Assembly: GCA_963850195.1 (NCBI GenBank)
Contig: CAWKKD010000005.1
Coordinates: 1,922,001-1,986,000 of the forward strand
DNA length: 64,000 nt
Source: Actinoallomurus sp963850195
GTDB taxonomy: Bacteria; Actinomycetota; Actinomycetes; Streptosporangiales; Streptosporangiaceae
Reading direction: 5' to 3'
Shown here: piece after piece, positions 41,887-51,688 of the stretch
How the letters are laid out: every line of letters starts with the position of its first letter
Position numbering within the stretch: position 1 is the stretch's first letter
Notes under the pieces: model-generated
What the model was told of the DNA's origin: nothing
Databases searched by the model: none
Seen by the model: only the letters and a program-made list of their open reading frames with translations
Program-made: the position numbers and the translations under genes

Positions 41887-44800
41887 GTGTCGACTCAGTC
41901 GTCGCGATCCTCCGCCGACCATCACACTCCCGACTTCGGGCCGAACGAGTGGCTGGTCGACGAGCTTTATCAGAAATACCTCGAAGACCCCAACTCGGTA
42001 GACCGAGCCTGGTGGAACTTCTTCGCGGACTATCAGCCGGACCGCCCGGCCAAGGCGCCGTCCGACGCCGCAGCCGCCCCTCCGACACCAACGCCCACGG
42101 CCACCGCCAAGAGCGACACCGCGGCCCCGGCCGCGGAGGGCTCTACGGCGAAGCCGGCCAAGAAGGCCGCGGAGAAGAAGGCCGCTCCGGCGGCGCCGGT
42201 GCCCGTCGGCTCCGAGGAGATCAGGCTGCGCGGCGTCGCCGCGCGCACGGTCACCAACATGGAGTCGAGCCTGGCCGTCCCCACCGCGACGAGCGTGCGC
42301 GCGGTGCCGGCCAAGCTGTTGATCGACAACCGCATCGTCGTCAACAACCACCTCAAGCGTGGCCGCGGCGGCAAGGTCTCCTTCACGCACCTGATCGGCT
42401 ACGCGCTGGTCAAGGCGCTGCGGGCGATGCCGGAGATGAACTCCTCCTACACCGAGGTGGACGGCAAGCCCACCCTGGTCAAGCCGGAGCACGTCAACTT
42501 CGGCCTGGCGATCGACCTGAAGAAGGACGACGGCCAGCGGCAGCTGGTCGTGCCCAACATCAAGTCGGCCGAGACCCTCGACTTCCGCCAGTTCTGGGCG
42601 GCGTACGAAGAGGTCGTCCGCAAGGCGCGTAACAACAAGCTGACCATCGACGACTACGCCGGTACCACGATCAGCCTGACCAACCCGGGCACGATCGGCA
42701 CGGTCCACTCGGTGCCGCGGCTCATGCCCGGCCAGGGCACGATCATCGGCGTGGGCGCGATGGAGTACCCGGCGGAGTACGCCGGCGCCTCCGAGGAGGC
42801 CCTCGCGCGCCTCGGCATCAGCAAGGTCATGACGCTCACGTCGACCTATGACCACCGGATCATCCAGGGCGCGCAGTCGGGCGACTTCCTGCGCAACGTG
42901 CACCGGCTGCTGCTCGGCGAAGACGGCTTCTACGACGAGATCTTCGAGGCGCTGCGGATCCCGTACGAGCCGGTCCGCTGGGTCCAGGACATCAGCGCCA
43001 CCCACGAGGACGACGTCGCCAAGGTCGCCCGGGTGCACGAGCTGATCCACGCCTACCGGGTGCGCGGCCACCTCATGGCCGACACGGACCCGCTGGAGTA
43101 CACCCAGCGCCGCCACCCCGACCTCGACGTCCTCAAGCACGGGCTCACGCTGTGGGACCTGGAGCGGGAGTTCGCGACCGGCGGGTTCGGCGGCAAGCCG
43201 ACCATGAAGCTCCGCGACATCCTCGGTGTGCTGCGCAACTCCTACTGCCGCACCGTCGGCATCGAGTACATGCACATCCAGGACCCCAAGGAGCGCGCCT
43301 GGATCCAGGAGCGCGTCGAGGTCCCGCACGACAAGCCGGACCGCGAGGAGCAGAAGCACATCCTCGGCCGGCTCAACACCGCCGAGGCGTTCGAGACGTT
43401 CCTGCAGACCAAGTTCGTCGGGCAGAAGCGCTTCTCGCTCGAGGGCGGCGAGTCGCTGATCCCGCTGCTCGACGCGATCATCACGCAGGCGGCGCAGCGG
43501 CGGCTGGACGAGGTCGTGGTCGGCATGGCCCACCGCGGCCGGCTCAACGTCCTCGCCAACATCGTCGGCAAGTCCTACGGCCAGATCTTCGGTGAGTTCG
43601 AGGGCAACCTCGACCCCCGCAGCGCCCAGGGCTCCGGCGACGTGAAGTACCACCTCGGCGCCGACGGCGACTTCGTGGCCCGTGACGGCTCGAAGATCCG
43701 CACGTCGCTGGTGGCCAACCCGAGCCACCTGGAGACCGTCGACCCGGTCGCCGAGGGCGTCGTACGCGCCAAGCAGGACATCCTCGACGTCGGTGAGGGC
43801 GGCTTCACGGTCATGCCGATCCTCGTCCACGGCGACGCGGCCTTCGCGGGCCAGGGCGTCGTGGCCGAGACGCTGAACCTCTCCCAGCTGCGCGGCTACC
43901 GCACCGGCGGCACCGTGCACGTCGTCGTGAACAACCAGGTCGGTTTCACCACCGCCCCGGAGTACTCGCGCTCCAGCGTCTACGCCACCGACGTGGCGCG
44001 AATGATCCAGGCGCCGATCTTCCACGTCAACGGCGACGACCCCGAGCAGTGCGCCCGGGTCGCAAGGCTGGCGTTCGAATACCGGCAGGCGTTCAACAAG
44101 GACGTCGTCATCGACCTGATCTGCTACCGGCGGCGCGGCCACAACGAGGCCGACAACCCGTCGTTCACGCAGCCGCTGATGTACGACCTCATCGACGCCA
44201 AGCGCTCGGTCCGCAAGCTCTACACCGAGGCGCTGATCGGCCGTGGCGACATCAGCGTCGAGGAGGCCGAGCAGGCGCTGCGCGATTACCAGGAGCAGCT
44301 CGAGCGGGCCTTCAGCGAGACCCGCGAGGCCATCAAACAGCCGCCGCAGGAGAGCTTCACCAAGCCCGACACCGAGCGCATCCCGGTCGACCACGCGGGC
44401 GTCTCCTCGGCCATCTCCGGCGAGACGGTCAAGCGGATCCTCGACACGCAGCTCAACCTGCCGGAGGGCTTCTCGCCCCACCCGAGGTTGCAGCCGCTTC
44501 TGCAGAAGCGCGCGCAGATGGTCGAGGACGACGCCATCGACTGGGCGACCGGCGAGATGTTCGCGCTCGGCGCGCTGCTGATGGACGGCCGTCCCGTACG
44601 CATGGTCGGCCAGGACACCCGGCGCGGCACCTTCGGCCAGCGGCACGCGGTGCTGTTCGACCGCAAGACGGGCGAGGAGTACACCCCGCTCAAGCAGTTC
44701 GGCCAGGGCACCTCGAAGTTCTACGTCCACGACTCGCTGCTCAGCGAGTACGCGGCCATGGGCTTCGAGTACGGCTACTCGATGACCCGGCCCGACGCGC

Positions 44801-45570
44801 TGGTCTGCTGGGAGGCCCAGTTCGGCGACTTCGCCAACGGCGCCCAGTCGGTCATGGACGAGTACATCTCCTCCGGCGAGCAGAAGTGGGGCCAGCGTTC
44901 CTCGGTCGTTCTCCTGCTGCCGCACGGCTACGAGGGCCAGGGGCCGGACCACTCGTCGGCGCGCATCGAGCGTTACCTGCAGTGCTGCGCGCAGGACAAC
45001 ATGACGGTGGCCCAGCCGACCACGCCGGCGAACTACTTCCACCTGCTGCGCTGGCAGGCGCTGTCGCCGCGGGAGAAGCCGCTCATCGTGTTCACGCCGA
45101 AGTCCATGCTCCGGCTCAAGGCGGCCACCTCGGCCACGGCGGACTTCACCTCCGGGTGCTTCCAGCCCGTGATCGCCGATAACGCCGTCGAGCCCGGCAA
45201 GGTACGCCGCGTCGTGTTCACCTCCGGCAAGATCTACTACGACCTCCTCAACGCGCGCCAGAACGCCTCCGACGAGGAACGCGAATCAACGGCGCTCGTA
45301 CGGGTCGAGCGGCTCTACCCGCTCCCGGTCGACGAGATCAAGGCCGAGCTGGGCAAGTACCCCGGCGACGCCGAGCTGATCTGGATCCAGGACGAGCCCG
45401 CGAACATGGGCCCGTGGCCGTTCATGGCGCTGAAGCTGTCGCCGCACCTGGACGGCCGCGAGCTCCACCGCGTGTCCCGCAAGGCCAGCTCCTCCCCCGC
45501 GGTGGGCTCGGCCAAGATGCACGCGGCCGAGCAGCAGGGCCTGCTCGGCGCGATCTTCAAGGAGCAGTAA
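41887..45570 (+). CDS. kgd: Multifunctional 2-oxoglutarate metabolism enzyme (E1o/E2 fusion)
   Basis: 1227 residues, typical for actinobacterial Kgd/OdhA. A short E1-like start (FGPNEWLVDELYQKYLEDPNSVDRAWWNFF), an Ala/Lys/Pro-rich linker (45-95), an E2 acyltransferase domain with the catalytic DHRIIQGAQSGDF near residue 322, then the thiamine-dependent E1 domain with VVGMAHRGRLNVLANI, the GDG-type thiamine site HVNGDDPEQC and the transketolase-like centre. There is no lipoyl domain. It joins the TCA cycle as 2-oxoglutarate dehydrogenase/decarboxylase and carboligase. GTG start; 193-bp promoter gap upstream; strong terminator downstream. Confidence 0.96.
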   Translation: MSTQSSRSSADHHTPDFGPNEWLVDELYQKYLEDPNSVDRAWWNFFADYQPDRPAKAPSDAAAAPPTPTPTATAKSDTAAPAAEGSTAKPAKKAAEKKAAPAAPVPVGSEEIRLRGVAARTVTNMESSLAVPTATSVRAVPAKLLIDNRIVVNNHLKRGRGGKVSFTHLIGYALVKALRAMPEMNSSYTEVDGKPTLVKPEHVNFGLAIDLKKDDGQRQLVVPNIKSAETLDFRQFWAAYEEVVRKARNNKLTIDDYAGTTISLTNPGTIGTVHSVPRLMPGQGTIIGVGAMEYPAEYAGASEEALARLGISKVMTLTSTYDHRIIQGAQSGDFLRNVHRLLLGEDGFYDEIFEALRIPYEPVRWVQDISATHEDDVAKVARVHELIHAYRVRGHLMADTDPLEYTQRRHPDLDVLKHGLTLWDLEREFATGGFGGKPTMKLRDILGVLRNSYCRTVGIEYMHIQDPKERAWIQERVEVPHDKPDREEQKHILGRLNTAEAFETFLQTKFVGQKRFSLEGGESLIPLLDAIITQAAQRRLDEVVVGMAHRGRLNVLANIVGKSYGQIFGEFEGNLDPRSAQGSGDVKYHLGADGDFVARDGSKIRTSLVANPSHLETVDPVAEGVVRAKQDILDVGEGGFTVMPILVHGDAAFAGQGVVAETLNLSQLRGYRTGGTVHVVVNNQVGFTTAPEYSRSSVYATDVARMIQAPIFHVNGDDPEQCARVARLAFEYRQAFNKDVVIDLICYRRRGHNEADNPSFTQPLMYDLIDAKRSVRKLYTEALIGRGDISVEEAEQALRDYQEQLERAFSETREAIKQPPQESFTKPDTERIPVDHAGVSSAISGETVKRILDTQLNLPEGFSPHPRLQPLLQKRAQMVEDDAIDWATGEMFALGALLMDGRPVRMVGQDTRRGTFGQRHAVLFDRKTGEEYTPLKQFGQGTSKFYVHDSLLSEYAAMGFEYGYSMTRPDALVCWEAQFGDFANGAQSVMDEYISSGEQKWGQRSSVVLLLPHGYEGQGPDHSSARIERYLQCCAQDNMTVAQPTTPANYFHLLRWQALSPREKPLIVFTPKSMLRLKAATSATADFTSGCFQPVIADNAVEPGKVRRVVFTSGKIYYDLLNARQNASDEERESTALVRVERLYPLPVDEIKAELGKYPGDAELIWIQDEPANMGPWPFMALKLSPHLDGRELHRVSRKASSSPAVGSAKMHAAEQQGLLGAIFKEQ

Positions 45571-45593
45571 CCCCGCTCACATGAATCACCCAG

Positions 45594-45624
45594 CTGTGCC
45601 CGCACGCCACGCGTGCGGGCACAG
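45594..45624 (+). terminator. Terminator after kgd
   Basis: Perfect 13-bp stem CTGTGCCCGCACG/CGTGCGGGCACAG with a 5-nt loop, 23 bp after the kgd stop and followed by CGTCGTTT. Its position excludes a long upstream start for the DUF6104 gene. Confidence 0.8.
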
Positions 45625-45700
45625 CGTCGTTTCCCGGGCCTTGGCTGCTAGCTTGGGCCTCTTCCAGACAGACCATCCAGCGGAACGGTTGCGGACAGGC

Positions 45701-45886
45701 ATGTACTTCACCGACAGGGGCATCGAGGAGCTGTTGGGGCGTCGCGGCGACGAAGAGGTCTCCCTGGCCTGGGTCGCCGACCGCCTCCGCGAGTTCGTGG
45801 ACCTCAACCCCGAATTCGAGACCCCCGTCGAACGCCTGGCCACCTGGCTGGCGCGGCTCGGCGACGACGAGGACGACGAGGGCTGA
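45701..45886 (+). CDS. DUF6104-family small acidic protein
   Basis: 61 residues beginning MYFTDRGIEELLGRRGDEEVSLAWVADRLREFVDLNPEFETPVERLATWLARLGDDEDDEG; the sequence pattern is that of a conserved actinobacterial small protein often found downstream of the 2-oxoglutarate dehydrogenase gene. The ATG at 45701 was chosen because the frame further upstream runs through the kgd terminator. Helical, with an Asp/Glu-rich tail. Function unknown. Confidence 0.82.
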   Translation: MYFTDRGIEELLGRRGDEEVSLAWVADRLREFVDLNPEFETPVERLATWLARLGDDEDDEG

Positions 45887-45946
45887 CCTCCTCACCGGAG
45901 ACGATCCCGCCGACACACGACGGCGGCGCGCCCGCGACACAAACGC

Positions 45947-45982
45947 GATACATCTTGACTTTCGCCAAACGCGACATATCTT
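45947..45982 (+). promoter_or_regulatory. Promoter and PadR-type operator of the DUF4097-padR operon
   Basis: GATACATC (45947-45954) and GACATATC (45973-45980) form a degenerate repeated palindrome; TTGACT (45955-45960) and TATCTT (45977-45982) with a 16-bp spacer are a plausible -35/-10 pair embedded in it. PadR binding is inferred from the coupled PadR gene. Confidence 0.55.
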
Positions 45983-46018
45983 CTTTGTAGGAGCGTTCTG
46001 ACGGAAGGAGATCGCGCC

Positions 46019-46846
46019 ATGGCGCGCTGGACGGTAGATGAGCCGACGAAGATCGATTTCGATGGTGTCGTCGCCCTCAAGGCCAACATCGTCGCGGGGA
46101 CCGTGTCGATCCTGCCGACCGACGACCGGCCGTCGCTGCATGTGAATGAGATCTTCGGGCATCCCCTCGAGGTCGTGCACGAGGCCGGCATGCTGACCAT
46201 CACCCAGAAGCGCAGCGGCGTCGAGGGTGTCCTGCAGTGGCTGCAGAACACCAAGGGCCAGACCGCGGTCACGATCACGGTGCCGCGGGACTGCCCGGTG
46301 AGCCTCAACATGATCACCGCGAGCGCGGTCGTGACCGGGCTGGCCGGGAAGGTGTCGGTCAAGACCGGGTCCGGTGACGTGACGCTCGACGGCGTGACCG
46401 GACTGATCGACGCGAACACCGCCACCGGGGCGATCGAGGCGCAGGGGGTGAGCGGCTCCATGACGTTCAACTCCGTGTCCGGCGACCTGTCGTTGGCGCA
46501 CGGCCGGATCGACCGGCTGTCCGCACACTCGGTCAGCGGGAAGGTCACCACGGATGTCGATCTTGGCCGTAGCGGCACCGTGAACGTCCGTACCGTCTCG
46601 GGCGAGGTCACGATGCGGCTGCCCGAGTCGACGTCGGCGCAGGTCACCCTCAACTCCATCAGGGGCCGGATCGACTCGGCCTTCCCCGCGCTCAAGCGGG
46701 AGGAGCGCGCGGTCCCCAAGACCGTCACCGGTACGCTCGGCGGCGGCGACGCCTCCCTGAACGTCAACTCCGTCTCCGGCGCCATCACGCTGCTCAGCCG
46801 GCCCCGCCCGGCGGCGCTGGCCGGCGAGGAAGAGGACGACCGGTGA
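46019..46846 (+). CDS. DUF4097-family beta-strand-repeat protein
   Basis: 275 residues, almost wholly beta: repeated VKTGSGDVTLDGVTGLIDANTATGAIEAQGVSGSMTFNSVSGDLSLAHG-like units make a right-handed beta-helix as in DUF4097/adhesin-like proteins. There is no signal peptide, so it is cytosolic. AAGGAG lies 8 nt before the ATG. It is followed by a PadR regulator, a frequent pair in actinobacteria that is linked to envelope-stress responses. Confidence 0.85.
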   Translation: MARWTVDEPTKIDFDGVVALKANIVAGTVSILPTDDRPSLHVNEIFGHPLEVVHEAGMLTITQKRSGVEGVLQWLQNTKGQTAVTITVPRDCPVSLNMITASAVVTGLAGKVSVKTGSGDVTLDGVTGLIDANTATGAIEAQGVSGSMTFNSVSGDLSLAHGRIDRLSAHSVSGKVTTDVDLGRSGTVNVRTVSGEVTMRLPESTSAQVTLNSIRGRIDSAFPALKREERAVPKTVTGTLGGGDASLNVNSVSGAITLLSRPRPAALAGEEEDDR

Positions 46847-46910
46847 CCGGCGAGTGGAGCAGGCCGAGAGGCGACGAGCGGACCATGATGAAGGAAACGG
46901 TGAGCGAGAG

Positions 46911-47627
46911 ATGAGCCCGGTGTTCGGCCACGGCCGGCTGCGGTTGTACCTGCTGAAGCTGCTCGAGGAGAGCCCGCGGCACGGCTACGAGGTCATCCGG
47001 TTGCTCCAGGACCGTTTCCTGGGGGTCTACTCCCCGTCGCCCGGCACGATCTACCCGCGGCTGGCGCGGCTGGAGGAGGAGGGCCTCGTCAACCACGAGG
47101 TCGTCAAGGGCAAGAAGGTCTACCGCCTGACCGACGCCGGGCGCGGCGAACTCGAGCGCCGCATGGACGAGCTGGCCGAGCTCGAGGAGGAGCTGACCGA
47201 GTCCGTACGCGACATCGCGCGCGAGGTGCAGGAGGACGTGCGCGACACCGTACGCTCGCTGCGCGAGGAGCTGACCCAGGCGGCGCGCGAGATGCGCAAG
47301 CAGGGTCCGACCGGCGCGACGCAGAACCTCCGCGAGACCACGCAGCGGCAAAAGGACGAGTGGCGGCGCCAGAAGGAGCACTGGAAGGACCAGAAGCGCT
47401 CCTGGAAAGAGGAGTGGCGGCACACCTGGGACGACGCCTGGACGACGGCGACCGGCCCGGCCGACGCCGCGGTTCGGGCCAAGCTCGACCGTTCGCTGCG
47501 GAAGTTCGTCGATGACGTACGCGCCGCGGCGCGGGACGGCGTCGACGAGGAGCAGCTGACGCGGGCGCGCGAGCTGCTCGCCGAGACGTCCGAGCGCCTG
47601 CGTGCCGAGGTCTTCCCCACCGACTGA
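46911..47627 (+). CDS. PadR-family regulator with long C-terminal coiled coil
   Basis: 238 residues. The winged helix is at 1-80: LYLLKLLEESPRHGYEVIRLLQDRFLGVYSPSPGTIYPRLARLEEEGLVNHEV, the PadR hallmark. The rest is a long, charged, Arg/Glu/Gln/Trp-rich helical region (DEWRRQKEHWKDQKRSWKEEWRHTWDDAW) that probably dimerises. It follows DUF4097 after 64 bp and is likely to repress its own operon and, through a shared element, the DUF1707 gene. The ATG at 46911 is chosen for homology. Confidence 0.87.
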   Translation: MSPVFGHGRLRLYLLKLLEESPRHGYEVIRLLQDRFLGVYSPSPGTIYPRLARLEEEGLVNHEVVKGKKVYRLTDAGRGELERRMDELAELEEELTESVRDIAREVQEDVRDTVRSLREELTQAAREMRKQGPTGATQNLRETTQRQKDEWRRQKEHWKDQKRSWKEEWRHTWDDAWTTATGPADAAVRAKLDRSLRKFVDDVRAAARDGVDEEQLTRARELLAETSERLRAEVFPTD

Positions 47628-47666
47628 CGCCGTGTCACCCCGCTGACCTGCGGGTACATCGGGGTC

Positions 47667-48617
47667 ATGAAGGTCGGGGTGATCGGAGCCGGCGCGGTGG
47701 GCGGGGCGACCGTGCTGTCGCTGATCGAACGCGGCGGGGTGTGCCGCGAGATCGTGGTGCTCGACCGCGACACCGCACGCGCGAACGGCGTGGCCGTCGA
47801 CATGCGGTACGCCACGCCGCTGTCGCCGACCGTGGACGTACGCGCCGGCGACTACGACGCCATCGCCGGCGCCGAGCTCGTGATCATCACGGCCGGGGTG
47901 AACGAGAAGGGCGGCGGCGCCACCGACCGGTCCGACCCGCTCGGTCGGCTGCGGCTGCTGGACACCAACGCCCGGGTCTACGCCGACATCGTGCCCCGCG
48001 TGATGGCGGTCGCGCCCGACGCGGTGCTGATGGTCGTCACCGACCCGCCCGATCCGCTGGCGGACCTCACCCGGCGGCTGGCGGGCCACGACCGGGTGTT
48101 CTCCACCGGAACCCTCATCGACAGCCTGCGCTTCCGCGTGCACCTGGCCGACCGGCTGCGAGTACGGCCACGGGACGTCCAGGCCATGGTCGTCGGCGAG
48201 CACGGCACGTCCGAGGTCCTGCTGTGGTCCTCGGCGTCGGTCGGCGGCATCCCGGTCCTCGATCTGCTCGCCGAACGGGACCAGTCCGTGGAGGAGGTAC
48301 GCCGGGAGGTAGAGGACGACATCCGGTACGCCAACATCGCCATCATCGAGGGCACCGGCGCCAGCCAGTACGGCATCGGCGTCGTCTCGGCGGTCCTGGC
48401 CGACGCGGTGCTGCGCGACGAGGGCGCGGTACTGCCCGTCGCCGCGCACTACCGCCCGTACGGCGTGACGCTCTCACTCGTGGGCGTGCTGGGCGCCGGC
48501 GGCGTCCAGCAGATGCACGAGCCGCCCATGACACCGGACGAACGCACCGCGCTGGAGGCCGGCGTGGCCGCCCTGCGCGAGGCGTCCGAGCGCGCACTGG
48601 CCGCCGTAACGGGCTGA
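47667..48617 (+). CDS. L-lactate/malate dehydrogenase-family enzyme
   Basis: 316 residues. NAD-binding VGVIGAGAVGGATVLSLIERG, the IITAGVNEKGG loop and the proton-relay histidine in VVGEHGTSEVLLWSS are those of lactate/malate dehydrogenases. The substrate-loop segment DPPDPLADLTRRL and TGTLIDSLRFR differ from the usual N-P and TxLDxxR forms, so substrate choice (lactate, malate or another 2-hydroxyacid) is not certain. Single gene, with a long inverted repeat after the stop. Confidence 0.82.
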   Translation: MKVGVIGAGAVGGATVLSLIERGGVCREIVVLDRDTARANGVAVDMRYATPLSPTVDVRAGDYDAIAGAELVIITAGVNEKGGGATDRSDPLGRLRLLDTNARVYADIVPRVMAVAPDAVLMVVTDPPDPLADLTRRLAGHDRVFSTGTLIDSLRFRVHLADRLRVRPRDVQAMVVGEHGTSEVLLWSSASVGGIPVLDLLAERDQSVEEVRREVEDDIRYANIAIIEGTGASQYGIGVVSAVLADAVLRDEGAVLPVAAHYRPYGVTLSLVGVLGAGGVQQMHEPPMTPDERTALEAGVAALREASERALAAVTG

Positions 48618-48695
48618 GGGCTCAGAGACCGTTGGGGAGCCCTCGTCCGTCGCGAGCGGCGGGGCATGGGGCTCCCCAACTGTCTCTCAGAGCCC
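48618..48695. terminator. Bidirectional terminator between convergent genes
   Basis: A long inverted repeat: GGGCTC outer arms (48618-48623/48690-48695) and GAGACCGTTGGGGAGCCC (48625-48642) against GGGCTCCCCAACTGTCTC (48669-48686) with one mismatch. It occupies the gap between the dehydrogenase and the SnoaL-like gene and overlaps the latter's stop. Confidence 0.8.
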
Positions 48696-49151
48696 GAGGT
48701 CGCTCAGCCCCGGGTGGTCGTCCGGGCGCCGCCCCAGCGGCCAGTGGAGGCGGCGCTCGGACTCCGCGATGGGCAGGTCGTTGATCGAGGCGACCCTCCT
48801 GCGCATCAGCCCGTCCTCGTCGAACTCCCAGTTCTCGTTGCCGTAGGAGCGGAACCAGTTCCCCGAGTCGTCGTGGCACTCGTACGCGAAGCGCACCGCG
48901 ATGCGGTCGCCGTCGAAGGCCCAGAGCTCCTTGACGAGTCGGTAGTCCAGCTCCCTGGCCCACTTCCGCGTGAGGAACGCCACGATCTCCGCGCGTCCCG
49001 TCACGAACTCCGCGCGGTTCCGCCAGCGGCAGTCCGGCGTGTACGCCTGCGCGACCCGCGAAGGGTCACGGGTGTTCCAGGCGTCCTCCGCGCCGCGGAC
49101 CTTCGCGATCGCGGTGTCACGGGTGAACGGTGGCAGCGGCGGCCGACTCAC
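48687..49151 (-). CDS. SnoaL-like/DUF1348 nuclear-transport-factor-2-fold protein
   Basis: 154 residues. AEDAWNTRDPSRVAQAYTPDCRWRNRAEFVTGRAEIVAFLTRKWARELDYRLVKELWAFDGDRIAVRFAYECHDDSGNWFRSYGNENWEF is a DUF1348 pattern (NTF2 fold). GTG start with GGGGGA just upstream. It follows the quinone oxidoreductase gene by 8 bp in the same direction, so the two may be co-transcribed. Catalytic role unknown. Confidence 0.85.
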   Translation of the reverse strand: MSRPPLPPFTRDTAIAKVRGAEDAWNTRDPSRVAQAYTPDCRWRNRAEFVTGRAEIVAFLTRKWARELDYRLVKELWAFDGDRIAVRFAYECHDDSGNWFRSYGNENWEFDEDGLMRRRVASINDLPIAESERRLHWPLGRRPDDHPGLSDLGL

Positions 49152-49159
49152 ACATCCCC

Positions 49160-50128
49160 CTATGGAGTGAAGACGATCTTCCCGAAGACATCGCCATCGG
49201 TCATGGCCGCGAAACCTTCGCGTGCCTGGTCGAGCGGGAGGGTGCGGTCGATCCGCGGCCGTACGCCGGTCGTGTCGAGCAGGTGCGCGAGGCGTACGAG
49301 CTGGTCGCGGGTGCCCATCGTGGACCCGACGACCGAGAGCTGGAGGAAGAAGACGCGGTTCAGCTCGGCGGGCGGGACCTGGCCGCTGGTCGCGCCGGAC
49401 ACCACGATCCGGCCGCCGGGGCGCAGCGACTTCAGCGAGTGGCTCCAGGTGGCCTGGCCGACGGTCTCCATGACGGCGTCCACCCGCTCGGGCAGCCGCG
49501 CACCGGTCTCGAAGACCTGGTCGGCGCCGAGCTCCAGGGCGCGCTTGCGCTTGTCCTCGCTGCGGCTGGTCGCCCAGACGCGGTAGCCGGTGGCCGAGCC
49601 CAGCGCGATCAGCGCGGTGGCCACGCCGCCGCCCGCGCCCTGGACGAGGATGGTCGACCCGGGCTGCATGCCGGACTTGTCGAAGAGCATGCGGTACGCG
49701 GTCAGCCACGCGGTCGGCAGGCAGGCGGCCTCGGCGAACGACAGCGAGGCGGGCTTGGGCACGAGGTTGCGGCGCGGCACGGCGACGCGCTCGGCGAACG
49801 TCCCGTCATAGGACTCCGACAGCAGCGAGCGCTTCGGGTCGAGCGTCTCGTCGCCGCCGCCGCGCTCGGGGTCACCGATCACGGAGTGGACGATGACCTC
49901 GTTCCCGTCCTCGTCGACACCGGCGGCGTCGCAGCCGATGATGATCGGCAACCGGTCCTCGCGGATTCCGACACCGCGCAGGGTCCAGACGTCGTGGTGG
50001 TTGAGTGCGGTGGCCTTCACGGTCACCGTCGTCCAGCCTTCGGGAACCGTGGGTTCGGGGCGCTCCCCGAGGTCCAGGCCGTTGAGTGGATTGTCGGCAT
50101 CGATGCGTGCTGCGGTGACGGCGAACAT
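49160..50128 (-). CDS. Zinc-free MDR quinone oxidoreductase
   Basis: 322 residues of the medium-chain dehydrogenase family. No zinc-ligand cysteines are present; the cofactor motif is ILVQGAGGGVATALIALGSATGYRVWATSRSEDK, whose SRSEDKR suggests NADPH. ALNHHDVWTLRGVG and PLDQAREGFAAMTDGDVFGKIVF are typical of quinone oxidoreductases (QOR/ζ-crystallin). ATG at 50128 preferred; a GTG 9 nt upstream is possible. Confidence 0.87.
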   Translation of the reverse strand: MFAVTAARIDADNPLNGLDLGERPEPTVPEGWTTVTVKATALNHHDVWTLRGVGIREDRLPIIIGCDAAGVDEDGNEVIVHSVIGDPERGGGDETLDPKRSLLSESYDGTFAERVAVPRRNLVPKPASLSFAEAACLPTAWLTAYRMLFDKSGMQPGSTILVQGAGGGVATALIALGSATGYRVWATSRSEDKRKRALELGADQVFETGARLPERVDAVMETVGQATWSHSLKSLRPGGRIVVSGATSGQVPPAELNRVFFLQLSVVGSTMGTRDQLVRLAHLLDTTGVRPRIDRTLPLDQAREGFAAMTDGDVFGKIVFTP

Positions 50129-50232
50129 GATTCGCACTCTATTCGCCGGACCCCACGCGAGGTCAGGTCCCCCTCGCGCAAGACGACGGCCCGCGCGCCT
50201 CAGAGGTGCACGGGCCGCCGGTACGGCAAAGG

Positions 50233-51417
<1,185 letters not shown>

Positions 51418-51688
51418 AGCGACCCCAGAGTAGGTGCGGTAAATACGGCTAGACGATCGCATTCTCCCCTGGGTGAACGGACGCGCGATCGTCTCTTGGT
51501 CTACGGGGGTCACCCGTTCACCGATTCTCCCACACGGCCCACCGGACATGGTGGCCGGGGGGCCGTCCCTGTCATCCTGCTCAGCCATCCGACGTTTATG
51601 CCATTGTTGGCCCCTCTTGATCGGCGATAGGGAAAGATGCCGTTCAAGTCCCCCCCAACCCCCCCATCTCTGACAAGAGGAGTACGCA

